64,000 nucleotides of DNA from Glaciimonas sp. PAMC28666 (GCF_016917355.1 NZ_CP070304.1:558001-622000); one strand, 5' to 3'. Shown: positions 1 to 10,876, numbered from the stretch's first letter. Notes: generated by a model from the letters alone, not told the origin. Numbers and translations are program-made.

Positions 1-1152
1 GCGCGCTGCTTCGACCGCCGCATTTAGCGCCAGGATATTGGTCTGAAACGCGATACTGTCAATAACGCCAATGATGTCGACGATCTTCTTGGCAGACGTA
101 TTAATCGCTCCCATTGTTTCAACCACTTGCGCCACGACGCCACCACCCTTGACCGCAACACCGGACGCCGACACCGCTAGCCGACTGGCTTGTCGGGCAT
201 TATCGGCATTCTGTTTTACCGTGCTGGTCAATTGCTCCATCGATGCTGCGGTTTCTTCCAGCGAACTGGCCTGTTGCTCGGTACGCGACGATAAATCCTG
301 ATTACCTGATGCGATCTGGCTTGATGCTGCAGCGATAGTATCCGTGCCGACGCGGACGTCGCCAACAACGCTTAACAAGCTGTCGTTCATGTCCTTCAAT
401 GCCTGCATCAACTGCCCGGTTTCATCCGTGGTTTTCACTTCGATACGACTGCTCAGATCGCCGGATGCCACGGTTTGCGCAACCTTGATTGCCTCACTCA
501 GCGGGCGTGTAATGGAACGTGAAATCAGGAATGCACACACTACGCCCAATGCAACCAGCAACCCACCTAACAACACCATAAGATTGAAGCTGTGGTTATA
601 TAACTGCGCGACGTCACGCCCGGTCTGGTCGATACTTTGCCTTTGAAAAGCAAGAAATTTATCAAGCTGGGCTTTGTATTTTTTCGAATTCGGTAAAAAT
701 AGTTCGTTATAAACCCGAGATGACTCCTCGCTGTTGCCGGCTTGTTTTGCTTTCATCGCCAATACTTTAGCGTTCTGGTATTTTTCGCGAAGAATCTTGA
801 TCGACTTAAATATTTCTTTTTCTGCGTCTGAAGTCAATAAAGGCTCCAACGCTTTCTGGAGTTCGCTCCCCTGTTTTACGCCTGTATCGATGTCTTCCGC
901 AAACGTCGTTGCTAGCGATCCATCCGCACTTTTAACAATGAACGAGGTACGCACGATGGCGGAGGTAGTGAGAACATTCCAGTCTGAGACCAGCCTTTCT
1001 TTTACCAAAGGCTCTGCCGTCATTTGTTGCGTCGCCATCGCAACCTGATGCAGGTTTGATATTCCTATGACGGTCGAAACGACCGACAGGGCAAGAATAG
1101 TTGCGAACCCTATTCCCATTCGGGTACCGACCCTAAGATTAGTAATTTTCAT
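1..1152 (-). CDS. Methyl-accepting chemotaxis protein, C-terminus cut by window edge
   Basis: Transmembrane chemoreceptor that passes ligand information to CheA/CheW. 384 codons are visible. The N-terminus [13 protein letters not shown] is followed by a hydrophobic segment at about residues 12-32, a periplasmic helical sensor region, and a second membrane segment (about 190-210, [15 protein letters not shown]). Then come a HAMP domain starting SITRPLSEA and the start of the signalling hairpin with [22 protein letters not shown]; the frame is open at base 1 within [10 protein letters not shown]. The ATG overlaps the cheW stop as ATGA, so it is translationally coupled and is the last visible gene of the operon. 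It is closely similar to the receptor at 8031-9746. The ligand is unknown, and the C-terminal CheR/CheB docking tail lies outside the window. Confidence 0.93.
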   Translation of the reverse strand, partial: MKITNLRVGTRMGIGFATILALSVVSTVIGISNLHQVAMATQQMTAEPLVKERLVSDWNVLTTSAIVRTSFIVKSADGSLATTFAEDIDTGVKQGSELQKALEPLLTSDAEKEIFKSIKILREKYQNAKVLAMKAKQAGNSEESSRVYNELFLPNSKKYKAQLDKFLAFQRQSIDQTGRDVAQLYNHSFNLMVLLGGLLVALGVVCAFLISRSITRPLSEAIKVAQTVASGDLSSRIEVKTTDETGQLMQALKDMNDSLLSVVGDVRVGTDTIAAASSQIASGNQDLSSRTEQQASSLEETAASMEQLTSTVKQNADNARQASRLAVSASGVAVKGGGVVAQVVETMGAINTSAKKIVDIIGVIDSIAFQTNILALNAAVEAAR

Positions 1153-1694
1153 TTTTTTGAACCACTCCCGGTTTCAAACAATTCCATGTCTTCGCTGCAC
1201 ATCAATCTTTCGATATCGATCAATATGAGCATACGGTTTTCTATCGCACCGAGGCCGGTCAGATATTCAGCAGACCACGTAGCGCCAAACTCCGGCGCTG
1301 GCTTAATCTGCGCTGCGCTGAGTGTCAGCACATCAGAAACACCATCCACCAAAATGCCGACCACGCGATCCCGAATGTTGAGGATGATGACAACGGTGTG
1401 TTGACCGTGTTGCGTGTTTTCCAGTCCAAACTTAATACGCAAATCGACAATCGGAACGATAATGCCGCGTAAATTAGTCACGCCCTTGATGAATGCCGGG
1501 GCATGTGCAATACGTGTTACCGCTTCATAGTCCCGTATTTCCTGCACGCGCAGAATGTCTATGCCGTACTCTTCAGTTCCGAGTGTAAAGACGAGGAATT
1601 TCTCGCCATCCCCTTCCCCATCATTTTCCAGCGTACTGATTTTATTTAGCGCAACAATAATATCTCTCCTGTATTCAAAGGTCATGTTCGGCAT
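1149..1694 (-). CDS. cheW: Chemotaxis coupling protein CheW
   Basis: Adaptor linking chemoreceptors to the CheA kinase at the inner membrane. The CheW fold is recognisable from [24 protein letters not shown] (about residues 31-54) through [16 protein letters not shown] and [13 protein letters not shown]. At 181 residues it is slightly longer than usual (about 160-170). The extra length is at the N-terminus: an ATG lies directly after the cheA TAA, another is three codons in, and an AGGAG motif lies inside this stretch with no ATG/GTG/TTG at the proper distance in frame. The exact start is therefore uncertain. It is tightly packed between cheA and the receptor gene, overlapping the latter by 4 bp. 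Confidence 0.95.
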   Translation of the reverse strand: MPNMTFEYRRDIIVALNKISTLENDGEGDGEKFLVFTLGTEEYGIDILRVQEIRDYEAVTRIAHAPAFIKGVTNLRGIIVPIVDLRIKFGLENTQHGQHTVVIILNIRDRVVGILVDGVSDVLTLSAAQIKPAPEFGATWSAEYLTGLGAIENRMLILIDIERLMCSEDMELFETGSGSKK

Positions 1695-3761
1695 TTACGC
1701 CAAGGCCAACGCTGCTGATTTCTCGCGGCTAGCGCGCTGCAATGCCGGAACGTCAATAATCAGTGCGACACTACCGTCACCCAAAATGGTTGCCGCAGAA
1801 ATGCCGGCGACCTTGCGATAGTTGGTTTCCAGATTTTTAACCACAACCTGATGCTGGCCAATCAGTTGATCAACCAATAATGCAAAGCGTTGTCCCTCTG
1901 CCTGTACGATCACGACAATCCCTTGCGTGGGATCGCGGCCCGCACCAGCGACATCAAACACCCTATGCAACGCGGTCAACGGCAGATATTCGCCGCGTAC
2001 GTGCATCACCTGCTCGTCGTTGGTGACAGAATGGATATCTTCTGTGCGTGGCTGTAACAATTCAATGACATAGTTGAGCGGCAGAATATAAACCTCGCTT
2101 CCAACCTTCACCGACATGCCGTCCAGTATCGCCAGTGTCAACGGCAGGACGATCCTGATGGTGCTGCCGCTTCCCTGGCGTGAAGATATTTCGACGTGGC
2201 CGCCCATATCCTGAATATTCTGCTTGACCACGTCCATACCGACACCACGTCCTGAAATATCCGTAACTTTCTCTGCGGTCGAAAATCCTGGAGCAAAAAT
2301 CAATTGCCAGACCTCATCGTCGGAAATAGTCGCTGCATCGCCTATCAACATGCCTCGCTGCATCGCCTTGGCCAGAATTTTTTCGCGATTGAGGCCCGCA
2401 CCATCATCGCTGACTTCAATCACAATGTTGCCACCGTGATGATGAGCGGACAGCAAAAGCTCGCCAACCGGATCCTTACCAGCTGCGATCCGCTGCTCTG
2501 GCATTTCAATGCCGTGATCGAGACTATTACGTACCAGGTGCATCAACGGATCAACGATGCGTTCAATCTGACTTTTATCTAACTCAGTCGCCTTACCAAA
2601 GGTGACGAGCCGCACTTCCTTACCCAATTTTGCAGTCAGGTCGCGTACCAGGCGCGGGAAGCGACTGAACACGTAATCCATTTGCATCATCCTGATCGAC
2701 ATCACGGATTCCTGCAGATCACGGGCGTTACGTTGTAACTGTCCCATGCCGCTTAATAGTCGCTCATGAATGACAGGATCAAGGGTTAACGCCGTTTGCG
2801 CCAACATTGATTGGGTAATGACTAATTCCCCCACCAGATTAATAATCAGATCGACCTTCTCGACGTCAACGCGGATAGAACTCGATTCTTTCGCCCCGGT
2901 AGTGCCAGCCGCGTTACTCGCGCTAACTGCCGCAGCCGCGGTAGTTCTGGATATAGGACCCGGGGAGACCGCTTGATCGGCTGCAATTGCCCGATCAACC
3001 TGAATCGCCGGTAACCCCGGTTCGACTTGATCCTGAGTTTGCGGCAACAGAGCAGCGTCCATTGGCTCGGCCACCTCACGGCTAATATTGATTTGATCCA
3101 TATCTATAATGAAACAGCACACCGCGATGATGTCATCGGGTTCGCAGGTCGTTTCCAACCACAGCACCAAGTCGTCACCGCTTTGGGTCTGTGCCAATAC
3201 TTCACCAAGATTAGCCAACTCGCCGGTAAGTAAGGAACGGTCGCTCTCGGAAATGCCGGACAAGCGCACCTTTAAGCGCGCCGAACCGCTGGCAACCGCC
3301 GTTGGCGGCGCTATCGGGGATGGAGCGGCAACAACTGCCACCGCTGCTTTTGCGCCAGTCGACGACTCATCCGTAATGTCCTCCTCCGCCAGTTGCTTCA
3401 GGACCGCGCAAATACGTGCGACCGTCTCCGGATCTGGCTCGGTGCCGGCCCGATAGGCCGCTAATTGTTCTTGCAGCACGTCTTTTGCTTCCAAAAATAC
3501 ATCGATCATTTCCTTGCTCAATGTCAATTGAAGATGCCGCGCCCGGTCCAACAGATTTTCCAGAAGATGCGTCGTGTCCGTAAGCGCGGCAAAACCAAAC
3601 GTTGCAGCGCCGCCTTTAATCGAATGTGCAGCGCGAAAAATAGCATTTAAATGTTCGTTGTCAGGCATATCGACATCGAGACCTAGCAGCAACTGCTCCA
3701 TTTCGGCCAGCAACTCATCTGCCTCCTCAAAAAACGTCTGGTAAAACTCGGTTATATCCAT
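1695..3761 (-). CDS. cheA: Chemotaxis sensor histidine kinase CheA
   Basis: Autophosphorylating kinase that phosphorylates CheY and CheB. It has the full five-domain layout in 688 residues. P1/Hpt carries the phospho-acceptor His46 in AAHSIKGGA. A P2-like region follows an Ala/Pro-rich linker (about 135-160), and a second linker precedes the P3 dimerisation helices (VDLIINLVGELVITQSMLAQ). The P4 ATPase shows an N box (LVRNSLDHGIE), a G1 box (DDGAGLNREKI) and a G2 box (GRGVGMDVV). The P5 CheW-like domain is at the C-terminus (GQRFALLVDQLIGQHQVVVK). The stop abuts the cheW ATG. A 317-bp gap separates it from cheZ upstream, so it may have its own promoter. Confidence 0.97.
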   Translation of the reverse strand: MDITEFYQTFFEEADELLAEMEQLLLGLDVDMPDNEHLNAIFRAAHSIKGGAATFGFAALTDTTHLLENLLDRARHLQLTLSKEMIDVFLEAKDVLQEQLAAYRAGTEPDPETVARICAVLKQLAEEDITDESSTGAKAAVAVVAAPSPIAPPTAVASGSARLKVRLSGISESDRSLLTGELANLGEVLAQTQSGDDLVLWLETTCEPDDIIAVCCFIIDMDQINISREVAEPMDAALLPQTQDQVEPGLPAIQVDRAIAADQAVSPGPISRTTAAAAVSASNAAGTTGAKESSSIRVDVEKVDLIINLVGELVITQSMLAQTALTLDPVIHERLLSGMGQLQRNARDLQESVMSIRMMQMDYVFSRFPRLVRDLTAKLGKEVRLVTFGKATELDKSQIERIVDPLMHLVRNSLDHGIEMPEQRIAAGKDPVGELLLSAHHHGGNIVIEVSDDGAGLNREKILAKAMQRGMLIGDAATISDDEVWQLIFAPGFSTAEKVTDISGRGVGMDVVKQNIQDMGGHVEISSRQGSGSTIRIVLPLTLAILDGMSVKVGSEVYILPLNYVIELLQPRTEDIHSVTNDEQVMHVRGEYLPLTALHRVFDVAGAGRDPTQGIVVIVQAEGQRFALLVDQLIGQHQVVVKNLETNYRKVAGISAATILGDGSVALIIDVPALQRASREKSAALALA

Positions 3762-4078
3762 TGGGTCTTCACATCCTTGCTTGATACTTCGTGTGCGATG
3801 CCACGCATGTAGACCTTCAAATATTCAATAGCTAAAACTTCGCAATTATTCGGCCTTACTATGTCTATTACGGACGAAAACGCATTAACTGAATCCCGGG
3901 AGCACTTTATTTAATGGTTGTTGCTGTAATGAATCCAGCGCAACGGCGGTTGGTGTTGACCTGCGGCCGCATCCTGTCATAAGGCACATGTCTACGCACA
4001 GTGCACCAACAATTTCTCATAACACACAAGATCGGCGTACCGAAACCGCGCGCTGAACACAGGCACTTGAACGCGCTC
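3762..4078. other. Gap between cheZ and cheA, no gene recognised
   Basis: 317 bp inside an otherwise tightly packed operon. No convincing open frame, tRNA or strong intrinsic terminator was seen. It marks the junction where cheR-cheD-cheB-cheY-cheZ meets cheA-cheW-mcp, and could hold an internal promoter for cheA. Confidence 0.5.
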
Positions 4079-4747
4079 TTAAAATCCCATACTAGCCAGC
4101 AAATCATCAACCTGCTCCTGATCCGAAACCGCATCCGAACTGGTCACAACCGAGACTTGCGGCCCAAACAATAAATTACTCGCCGGGCTAACAACCGCCG
4201 CATCGTGACGGCTATCGGTCGGCGCGTTATCGATCAGAACTTGCAGCAATTGCTTTTCAATGTGCAGCACTACTTCCGTCATCTTCTTGATCACCTGGCC
4301 GGTCAGATCCTGGAAATCCTGTGCCATCATAATTTCTATGAGTTGCGCATTGATCGCCGCCGCCTGCTTTGGCACTTCCTGCAAATAACCACGGGTATCC
4401 AATACCAGTGCACGCGCATGCTCCAGCTCAACTGGATTGGCAAACCACGCATCCCAGCGGTTGTTCAACTGCCTGGCTTGCTGCGCCATCTGATCCTGGA
4501 TTGGCTGCGCTACGTCGATCGCGTTCAATGCACGTTCTGCTGCACGCTCGGTCATTGCGGCCACATAAGTCAAGCGCTCGCGTGCATCAGGGATGGCCTG
4601 CGCCGCCTTGGCGATTTCCTGGTCCAGTCCTAACTCGCGCATGCTTTCGCGCAACAGGCGCGTCATGCGCCCGATCCGACTAACAAGTTGTTCGGCGGTG
4701 TCTGCAGCAACCGGCACGTTTGGCATAGAGAGCGCAGTCGGCGACAT
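4079..4747 (-). CDS. cheZ: Chemotaxis phosphatase CheZ
   Basis: Dephosphorylates CheY-P. The product is 222 residues from an ATG one base after the cheY stop, with a purine-rich GAAAGGG ahead of it; an upstream in-frame ATG would overlap cheY. Helical throughout. The central motif MAQDFQDLTGQVIKKM matches the CheZ active-site region, which carries the catalytic Asp/Gln pair in the family. The C-terminus DQEQVDDLLASMGF is the characteristic CheY-binding amphipathic helix. Confidence 0.95.
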   Translation of the reverse strand: MSPTALSMPNVPVAADTAEQLVSRIGRMTRLLRESMRELGLDQEIAKAAQAIPDARERLTYVAAMTERAAERALNAIDVAQPIQDQMAQQARQLNNRWDAWFANPVELEHARALVLDTRGYLQEVPKQAAAINAQLIEIMMAQDFQDLTGQVIKKMTEVVLHIEKQLLQVLIDNAPTDSRHDAAVVSPASNLLFGPQVSVVTSSDAVSDQEQVDDLLASMGF

Positions 4748-4748
4748 G

Positions 4749-5147
4749 TCAGACCCTTTCTTTCTCAATTTTTTCGAATATCTTGCTGATTTTTTCTTCC
4801 AGCGTGGCAGCGGTGAACGGCTTCACTACGTAGCCGTTCGCACCAGCCTGCGCAGCGGCAATGATATTTTCTTTTTTTGCCTCGGCGGTCACCATCAGAA
4901 CAGGTAATCTAGCCATTGTCGGGTCCGCACGAATCGCCTTCAACATGGTCAGCCCATCCATATTGGGCATATTCCAATCGGAGACGACAAAACCGAAGTT
5001 TCCACCCTTTAACTTTTGCAGACCGGCCGCGCCATCCTCCGCTTCGTCAACATTCACGAAATCCAGCTCTTTGAGCAGATTACGAATAATTCGGCGCATG
5101 GTTGGAAAATCGTCTACCACCAGAACTTTGATACTTTTATCGACCAT
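4749..5147 (-). CDS. cheY: Chemotaxis response regulator CheY
   Basis: Single-domain receiver of 132 residues that carries phosphate from CheA to the flagellar switch. Acidic pocket D12/D13, phospho-acceptor D57 in [13 protein letters not shown]87 in MVTAEA and K109 in YVVKPF are all present. The start at 5147 has GGAG about six bases upstream and gives the typical N-terminus [13 protein letters not shown]; an ATG five codons earlier is less likely. It directly precedes cheZ. Confidence 0.96.
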   Translation of the reverse strand: MVDKSIKVLVVDDFPTMRRIIRNLLKELDFVNVDEAEDGAAGLQKLKGGNFGFVVSDWNMPNMDGLTMLKAIRADPTMARLPVLMVTAEAKKENIIAAAQAGANGYVVKPFTAATLEEKISKIFEKIEKERV

Positions 5148-5288
5148 GATTACTCCAGACATGTTTACCGTTATTACAGTGCTACCGCAATTATTGCTGC
5201 CGTAACTGCTTCTTTGAATTTTTTTGTTTCGCCAATAAAATCAGCATGACGAATGACAATTCATCATGCGCAAGACCACCCTTATTTC

Positions 5289-6380
5289 TTAAACGCGATT
5301 CGATCTTTCACCCAATGCCATCAGGCGTACCATCAAACGATGACTCATTTCCCTGATGCTCACCACTTCATTTGCGGCGCCCATCTCTATCGCTTCACGC
5401 GGCATACCGAACACCACGCAACTGGCCTCATCTTGCGCCAGCGTGTAAGCACCCGCCTGTCGCATGCGCAGCAACCCGGCGGCACCATCGCGGCCCATTC
5501 CCGTCAAAATGATGCCGATAGCGTTTTTCCCCGCATGTGTGGCGACTGAGTCGAACAGCACGTCGATCGATGGCCGGTGGCGATTTACCGGCGGTTCCTG
5601 ATCTACTTGTGCGACATAGTTAGCGCCACTGCGTGCCAGCGACAGGTGGTAGCCACCCGGTGCAATATAGGCATGACCGGGCAACACCCGTTCGCCATGC
5701 ACCGCCTCCTTGACCGTGATCCGGCATAAACCGTTCAAGCGCTGCGCAAACGAATGGGTAAAACCCGCTGGCATGTGCTGCGCGATCATGATGCCAGGGC
5801 AATCTGGCGGCAATGGCTGCAACACTTCTCGAATCGCTTCGGTCCCGCCGGTAGAGGCCCCGACGATGATCAGCTTTTCGGTACTTAATAATGGAATGTG
5901 GAGCATCGGTGCCAGCGCTGCGCTACAGGGCGTTGCACCGACGCTAGTTGGCGGGCGTCGCGCAGGCTGCAAACGTGCATGTGACGCCGCACGAATTTTG
6001 TCCGCAATCAGCTCCGTATATTCAAGCAAGCCATCACGGATGCCAAGTCGCGGTTTGGTGACAAAATCGACGGCTCCCAGTTCCAATGCCCGCATGGTGA
6101 TTTCCGAGCCGCGTTCGGTCAGAGACGACACCATGACCACCGGCATCGGCCGCAGGCGCATCAGTTTTTCCAGAAAATCCAGGCCATCCATGCGCGGCAT
6201 TTCGACATCCAGTGTCAGCACGTCCGGATTCAATTGCTTGATCAAGTCACGCGCGACTAGTGGGTCGGGTGCGGTCGCCACCACCGTCATGTCAGGTTGA
6301 CTGTTGATAATTTCCGTCATCAAACTGCGAATCAATGCTGAGTCATCTACACACAATACTTTGATCTTATTGGTCGTCAC
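5289..6380 (-). CDS. cheB: Chemotaxis glutamate methylesterase/deamidase CheB
   Basis: Removes methyl groups from receptors during adaptation. The N-terminal receiver has phospho-acceptor D58 ([11 protein letters not shown]), followed by a linker (about 135-165) and the CheB esterase domain with catalytic triad S176 (GASTGG), H202 (AQHMPAGFT) and D298 (GMGRDGAAG). Its length of 363 residues is normal. It overlaps the end of cheD by 4 bp (ATGA). Confidence 0.96.
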   Translation of the reverse strand: MTTNKIKVLCVDDSALIRSLMTEIINSQPDMTVVATAPDPLVARDLIKQLNPDVLTLDVEMPRMDGLDFLEKLMRLRPMPVVMVSSLTERGSEITMRALELGAVDFVTKPRLGIRDGLLEYTELIADKIRAASHARLQPARRPPTSVGATPCSAALAPMLHIPLLSTEKLIIVGASTGGTEAIREVLQPLPPDCPGIMIAQHMPAGFTHSFAQRLNGLCRITVKEAVHGERVLPGHAYIAPGGYHLSLARSGANYVAQVDQEPPVNRHRPSIDVLFDSVATHAGKNAIGIILTGMGRDGAAGLLRMRQAGAYTLAQDEASCVVFGMPREAIEMGAANEVVSIREMSHRLMVRLMALGERSNRV

Positions 6381-7063
6381 ATGCCCCCCTTATTTTTATC
6401 AAAATGCTGGTACCCTGGCGCGTTCGTGTGCGGTATATCGAACAAATCCACGCGATTGAGCGCCAGCGGGCGGGCCAACGCCTGCGCTAATATATGCTCC
6501 TCTTTTTGCACCTCCAAGAGGTCATCACGACGACGTAATTTTCGTACCAGTACCTTTCCGCTTTCGGGGAAATAGCTGACTCGACGAGGTAAATTTCCAC
6601 GTAGGTCCTGTGCCGTTACCCGCACCTGCTCCATTTGCAAATAGCGCAATACAAAGTCGGCATTGCGATCCCCGATATTAAGCATCGTCATGTTCGGCAA
6701 CACCGCGCCGCCCCCGAACACCTTGGCCTCAAGTCGATCACGCCGTGCGCCTGCCTTAATTAGTTCGTTGAGCAGCACTTCCATCGCATAAGTGCCGTAG
6801 CGCATAGCTTGAATCGATATCGCCCCTGAGGAATCCGGTGCGTTGGGGCCGGCATCGTCGGGCAACATGAAGTGATTCATGCCGCCAATTCCCGCGGTAC
6901 TATCACGCACGCAGGCGGATACACACGAACCAAGCACTGTCGTCAGCACCATGTTGCTGGAGGTGACGTAATACTGGTTGGGCAGCAACCTGATTGCGTC
7001 CATTTCGAATTCGCGATCAAAATAATGACGGCTGGCAACCGGCTCCATCGCTGCGGAAGTCAT
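6377..7063 (-). CDS. cheD: Chemoreceptor glutamine deamidase CheD
   Basis: Deamidates specific glutamines in chemoreceptors. The catalytic Cys47 lies in [12 protein letters not shown] and His64 in [11 protein letters not shown]; the family Thr/Ser region follows ([12 protein letters not shown] and FGGGAVL). The product is 228 residues, with a C-terminal tail beyond the minimal domain, as is common in betaproteobacteria. It overlaps both cheR and cheB by 4 bp, showing tight coupling. Confidence 0.95.
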   Translation of the reverse strand: MTSAAMEPVASRHYFDREFEMDAIRLLPNQYYVTSSNMVLTTVLGSCVSACVRDSTAGIGGMNHFMLPDDAGPNAPDSSGAISIQAMRYGTYAMEVLLNELIKAGARRDRLEAKVFGGGAVLPNMTMLNIGDRNADFVLRYLQMEQVRVTAQDLRGNLPRRVSYFPESGKVLVRKLRRRDDLLEVQKEEHILAQALARPLALNRVDLFDIPHTNAPGYQHFDKNKGGM

Positions 7064-7917
7064 GCCCGCACCTTGGCAGAGGTGAGTTCATATACGGTCT
7101 GGCCACGTAAGCTGAGCGATTGATTCACATAGGAAAAATTTTCGGAATGCCCGGCAAACAACAAGCCATGCGGCTTCATCAACGGTGTAAAACGTTCCAA
7201 TATTTTTTCCTGTGTCGGCTTATCAAAATAAATCATCACATTGCGACAGAAGATTGCGTCGAATGGCCCCTTGATGGCCCACTGCGAACTCAGCAGATTC
7301 AGTTGGGTGAAGGTCACCATTGCGGCGACCTCTGGCCGGATTCTGACCTTGCCGGCCTGCGCGCCGGTACCCTTCAGAAAGAAACGCTTGAGGCGTTCCT
7401 GCGGCAATTTACTGACCTGCTCCATGGTGTAAACACCCACTGCCGCCTTTTGCAATACCTGCGTATCGATATCGGTCGCCAGCACCTTCGCCGAACTGGC
7501 CCGACTACCGAGTGCCTCGATCAGTGTCATCGCAATCGAATACGGCTCTTCGCCGGTCGACGCAGCCGAACACCAGACGTTCATCGGTTGCGGACAGTTC
7601 ACAGCATGCGCTGCCAACAGCGGAAAATGATGCGCCTCGCGGAAAAATGCGGTCAGATTGGTGGTCAGCGCATTGGTAAATCTCTCCCATTCGTCGCTAT
7701 GTTTATCGGCCTCCAGCATCGCCAGATAGGACGTAAATTCAGTCAACCCCAATTCTCGTAGACGCCGCGACAAGCGGCTATACACCATCTCGCGTTTTTG
7801 CTCACCCAAAGCGATGCCGGCGCGCTGATGAATCATGCTGCGCACACGAGAAAAATCGGTATCGGTCAACGTAAAATCACGCATAACCGAGGAATTTGAG
7901 AGTGAATGAATTGCCAC
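7060..7917 (-). CDS. cheR: Chemotaxis protein methyltransferase CheR
   Basis: SAM-dependent methyltransferase acting on receptor glutamates. The N-terminal helical CheR_N domain includes [21 protein letters not shown]. The Rossmann domain has the SAM motif [16 protein letters not shown] and the catalytic-fold motif [13 protein letters not shown]. It has 285 residues, typical of the family. It lies between the upstream receptor gene and cheD, overlapping the latter by 4 bp. Confidence 0.96.
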   Translation of the reverse strand: MAIHSLSNSSVMRDFTLTDTDFSRVRSMIHQRAGIALGEQKREMVYSRLSRRLRELGLTEFTSYLAMLEADKHSDEWERFTNALTTNLTAFFREAHHFPLLAAHAVNCPQPMNVWCSAASTGEEPYSIAMTLIEALGSRASSAKVLATDIDTQVLQKAAVGVYTMEQVSKLPQERLKRFFLKGTGAQAGKVRIRPEVAAMVTFTQLNLLSSQWAIKGPFDAIFCRNVMIYFDKPTQEKILERFTPLMKPHGLLFAGHSENFSYVNQSLSLRGQTVYELTSAKVRA

Positions 7918-8030
7918 TGAGGTCCTAATAAAGCGTACAAGTTAAATGCGCATGAATAGAGAGGCAAGCCGTTGCTGCGACGGGTCCCAGCATGTTGCAG
8001 TAACGCTTGCGGCGCAGACCGGAGATGAGT

Positions 8031-9746
8031 TTAAAATTTCTCCCACTCACCGTCAGCGGTGACGGCTGCGATAGCGGCGCGTTTAAGCGGTTTGGCATTC
8101 GTCGACGGACGCCTGGCATCGCTGCCGGCAGCCGTGCCACGCAAGGCCGCCGGGACGGGACGATGCACCGTTCTTAGCGGCGCACTGACAGTCGCACGCC
8201 GGCGGTCTGTCTTGAACACGCTGACCACTTGCACCAAATTGCCGGCCTGCTCCTGAAGGGACGCGGCAGCAGCGGCAGCCTCTTCGACCAACGCGGCATT
8301 CTGTTGTGTGACTTGGTCCATCTGCATGATTGCCTGATTGACCTGTTCAATACCCGAGGTTTGCTCCTGGCTGGCCGCTGTGATCTCGCCCATGATGTCG
8401 GTCACGCGCTTGACGCTTTCAACGATCTCGCCCATGGTAGCGCCAGCCTGGTCAACCAGTTTGACACCGACGTCGACTTTTTGTACAGAGTCATCAATCA
8501 AGGTCTTGATCTCCTTGGCCGCAGCGGCCGAGCGTTGCGCCAGGTTGCGGACCTCGCTGGCCACCACCGCAAAGCCGCGTCCCTGTTCGCCGGCACGCGC
8601 TGCTTCCACCGCTGCATTCAGTGCCAGGATGTTGGTCTGGAACGCGATACCGTCGATCACGCTGATGATGTCGACGATCTTCCTGGCCGATTTGTTGATC
8701 GAACCCATCGTATCAACTACTTGCGACACCACTCCCCCACCTTTGATCGCGATCTCGGACGCAGACAACGCCAGTTGATTGGCTTGCCGTGCATTTTCGG
8801 CATTTTGTTTGACAGTACCGGTCAATTCTTCCATTGACGCCGCCGTTTCCTCGAGCGAACTGGCTTGCTGTTCAGTGCGCGACGAGAGGTCCAGGTTGCC
8901 GCTGGCGATCTGCCCGGACGCAGTCGCGATCGCATCGGTACCGGTGCGTACTTCGCCAACGATTTTTACCAGGTTGTCATTCATTGTCTTCAGCGCTTGC
9001 AACATCTGGCCTGTTTCTTCGTGCGAGTTAACGACGATAGAACTGGTGAGATCACCTTCGGCTACGCGCCGCGCAATGACAACCGCGTCACTTAACGGAC
9101 GCGTGATACTCCGTGTGGTCAATGTACCTAACAGGAGGCTGACGGCGACCGCCAGAAGGGAAATAGTCAGCACCAGCATGCGTGTTTGATTTGCCTGTGC
9201 GTCCACTTCCGTCCCTGCAGACTCCATCAGGCCTGACTGAAACTCGATCAACTGGTCGAGTATTTTCATATAGGCAAGCTGAGCCGGACGCAGTTCCTTC
9301 AGTAACACCGTCTTAGCCTCGTCTTTTTTGTCTTGCTTTGCCAGTGCAATAAAAGTCGCTTTCAACGTGGTGAACCGCTGCCTTACCTCGATCAGTGCTT
9401 TGAGATCTTCTCTACCTTGTGGCGTGATAATCATCCCATCAAGTTTATCAATCGATGCAGTAATGACACGCGAATCCTCCTCAATTTCTGCAAATTCCTT
9501 ATTGGTTGCATCAGCATCCGTCATCAACAGGACCTCGCCCATCTCGCGTGCCGTCTCGTTCAATCTATCTTTGATCCTGTGCGCAAGCACTGTCTTGGGA
9601 TAGCGATCCTCGTTCATTAGCTTAATATCACCGCCGAGGCTTCCTACGCGGATATAGGTGATCGCCGCCAAAATAAGCGGCAGGAGGGTAAGGGTCCCAA
9701 AAGCCAACATTAACTTGTGACTAATCTTCAAATTCCGAATGTTCAT
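8031..9746 (-). CDS. Methyl-accepting chemotaxis protein with CheR/CheB docking tail
   Basis: Chemoreceptor of about 571 residues. The start [12 protein letters not shown] at 9746 was chosen because the first membrane helix (about 13-30, [17 protein letters not shown]) follows directly; the frame is open 62 codons further upstream but reads like non-coding sequence. The 4-helix-bundle sensor contains [19 protein letters not shown]. Then come membrane segment 2 (about 190-210), HAMP ([16 protein letters not shown]) and a 36H-type signalling hairpin with [20 protein letters not shown]. The last five residues, EWEKF, fit the xWxxF docking pentapeptide used by CheR and CheB. It is the first gene of the visible operon. 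Confidence 0.95.
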   Translation of the reverse strand: MNIRNLKISHKLMLAFGTLTLLPLILAAITYIRVGSLGGDIKLMNEDRYPKTVLAHRIKDRLNETAREMGEVLLMTDADATNKEFAEIEEDSRVITASIDKLDGMIITPQGREDLKALIEVRQRFTTLKATFIALAKQDKKDEAKTVLLKELRPAQLAYMKILDQLIEFQSGLMESAGTEVDAQANQTRMLVLTISLLAVAVSLLLGTLTTRSITRPLSDAVVIARRVAEGDLTSSIVVNSHEETGQMLQALKTMNDNLVKIVGEVRTGTDAIATASGQIASGNLDLSSRTEQQASSLEETAASMEELTGTVKQNAENARQANQLALSASEIAIKGGGVVSQVVDTMGSINKSARKIVDIISVIDGIAFQTNILALNAAVEAARAGEQGRGFAVVASEVRNLAQRSAAAAKEIKTLIDDSVQKVDVGVKLVDQAGATMGEIVESVKRVTDIMGEITAASQEQTSGIEQVNQAIMQMDQVTQQNAALVEEAAAAAASLQEQAGNLVQVVSVFKTDRRRATVSAPLRTVHRPVPAALRGTAAGSDARRPSTNAKPLKRAAIAAVTADGEWEKF

Positions 9747-10159
9747 TTTATTTTTTCCCGTCGGAAATATCTGGTTGCAAATCTTATTCATCGCGCTCTC
9801 GCCATCAGGCGCGACCTGGCTTAACATTCCAATTTTCTTGCTAGACATCGATGTGTTGATAACAACAGAACCAACATGCGATGAACGATCGCCCCCATCA
9901 ATCAAACGATCCTTAATCAGCGTCGTTCCCATCTATGGCGGTTGGCGATGCGGGTCACGCTCGATAACCACGCAACTCCGTATTCTTCCAGGCCTGAGGT
10001 CGAGATGAGAACCTCCCGTGATGTGATTACGGCCGCATTACGGCGTGCCCTGCCGTTAAGCGGCTGCACGTTGGCTAGCATAAAGATCCTTTGTTAATAT
10101 GAAACAAAAACCGCTGACACATAGGCTGAAGATAGCAACTGTCTCCATGCTCAACTTAC

Positions 10160-10187
10160 TTAACGGCAATCAATTGCATTTTCTTTA
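10160..10187 (-). promoter_or_regulatory. Possible FliA (sigma-28) promoter for the chemotaxis operon
   Basis: On the minus strand, TAAA (10184-10187) and GCCGTTAA (10160-10167) are separated by 16 bases. The enterobacterial consensus is TAAA-N15-GCCGATAA, so the -10 matches 7 of 8 and the spacing is one base long. It would leave a leader of about 400 nt ahead of the receptor ATG, which is unusually long, so the assignment is tentative. Confidence 0.35.
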
Positions 10188-10520
10188 ATTAGAAATTTGG
10201 CGACGCGCGCGTGCTCATGCCTTAATTTCTTATAGGAAATCGGCTGACGAGGAACAGGGGATCCACGCAGAAGCAATTAACCTCTCACCGAGTTGCGCCG
10301 AAGAAAATTATTGAATTATGGAAAGCGAATAGAAAGGCTTCAGGAGGTTATTTCTAATTACTTGGTCAACGCAAAGTAAAAGACGAGCGCCATCAGCGAG
10401 AGCCAATGCGGGCCGCCCCTGATGACCGTGGTGCTTGCAGAACGAGAATAGGAGCAGAGGGGAAAATCAGGATAATTTTTGATTTATGCAGCCGTTGGCA
10501 CAGTGACAGAAATTGATAAC

Positions 10521-10560
10521 TGATCATTGATCATTGATCATTGATCATTGATCATTGATG
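10521..10560. repeat. (TGATCAT)5 heptanucleotide tandem array
   Basis: Five perfect head-to-tail copies of TGATCAT (10521-10555) followed by partial TGATG. Each unit contains the palindrome TGATCA and a GATC site. It is intergenic, about 330 bp upstream of the possible FliA promoter and 320 bp from the end of mmsB. Confidence 0.95.
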
Positions 10561-10876
10561 ATGCAAATCGTCGGTCCATTCAACCAAAGGGAACGATTGG
10601 ATTCTGAACTTACGTAGTGACATGAAAATATAACGCTGAGTTAATTCGTCGGAGCTGGTCCCCACTCGAAGGCAAGTTTCCCCAATGTAAACTGTACCGC
10701 CCGAACTTTTCCTCGATAACACTCTGAGGCAATTACGAGGGGATCACTCCTTCGCCTAAGAAAGATTCGCACCTTTATCAAGCAGCGTGACCCCACCTTT
10801 TAGCAAGGCATTAACGTCAGATCAAATCCCACCTGACAAAACTCAGCCTACATTGGAAAGTGAGCAAACCACAAAC

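Larger units (their letters stand above)
9747..10876. other. Long gene-free region upstream of the chemotaxis operon
   Basis: About 1.1 kb with only short open frames and no recognisable RNA gene. It contains a possible flagellar sigma-28 promoter (10160-10187, minus) and a heptanucleotide tandem array (10521-10560). The rest shows nothing I can name. Confidence 0.5.

Noticed and set aside
4205-4683. Long open frames on the plus strand opposite cheZ (and similar ones opposite cheR and the receptor genes)
   Set aside because: They are antisense shadows of well-conserved chemotaxis genes, with no family features or start signals.
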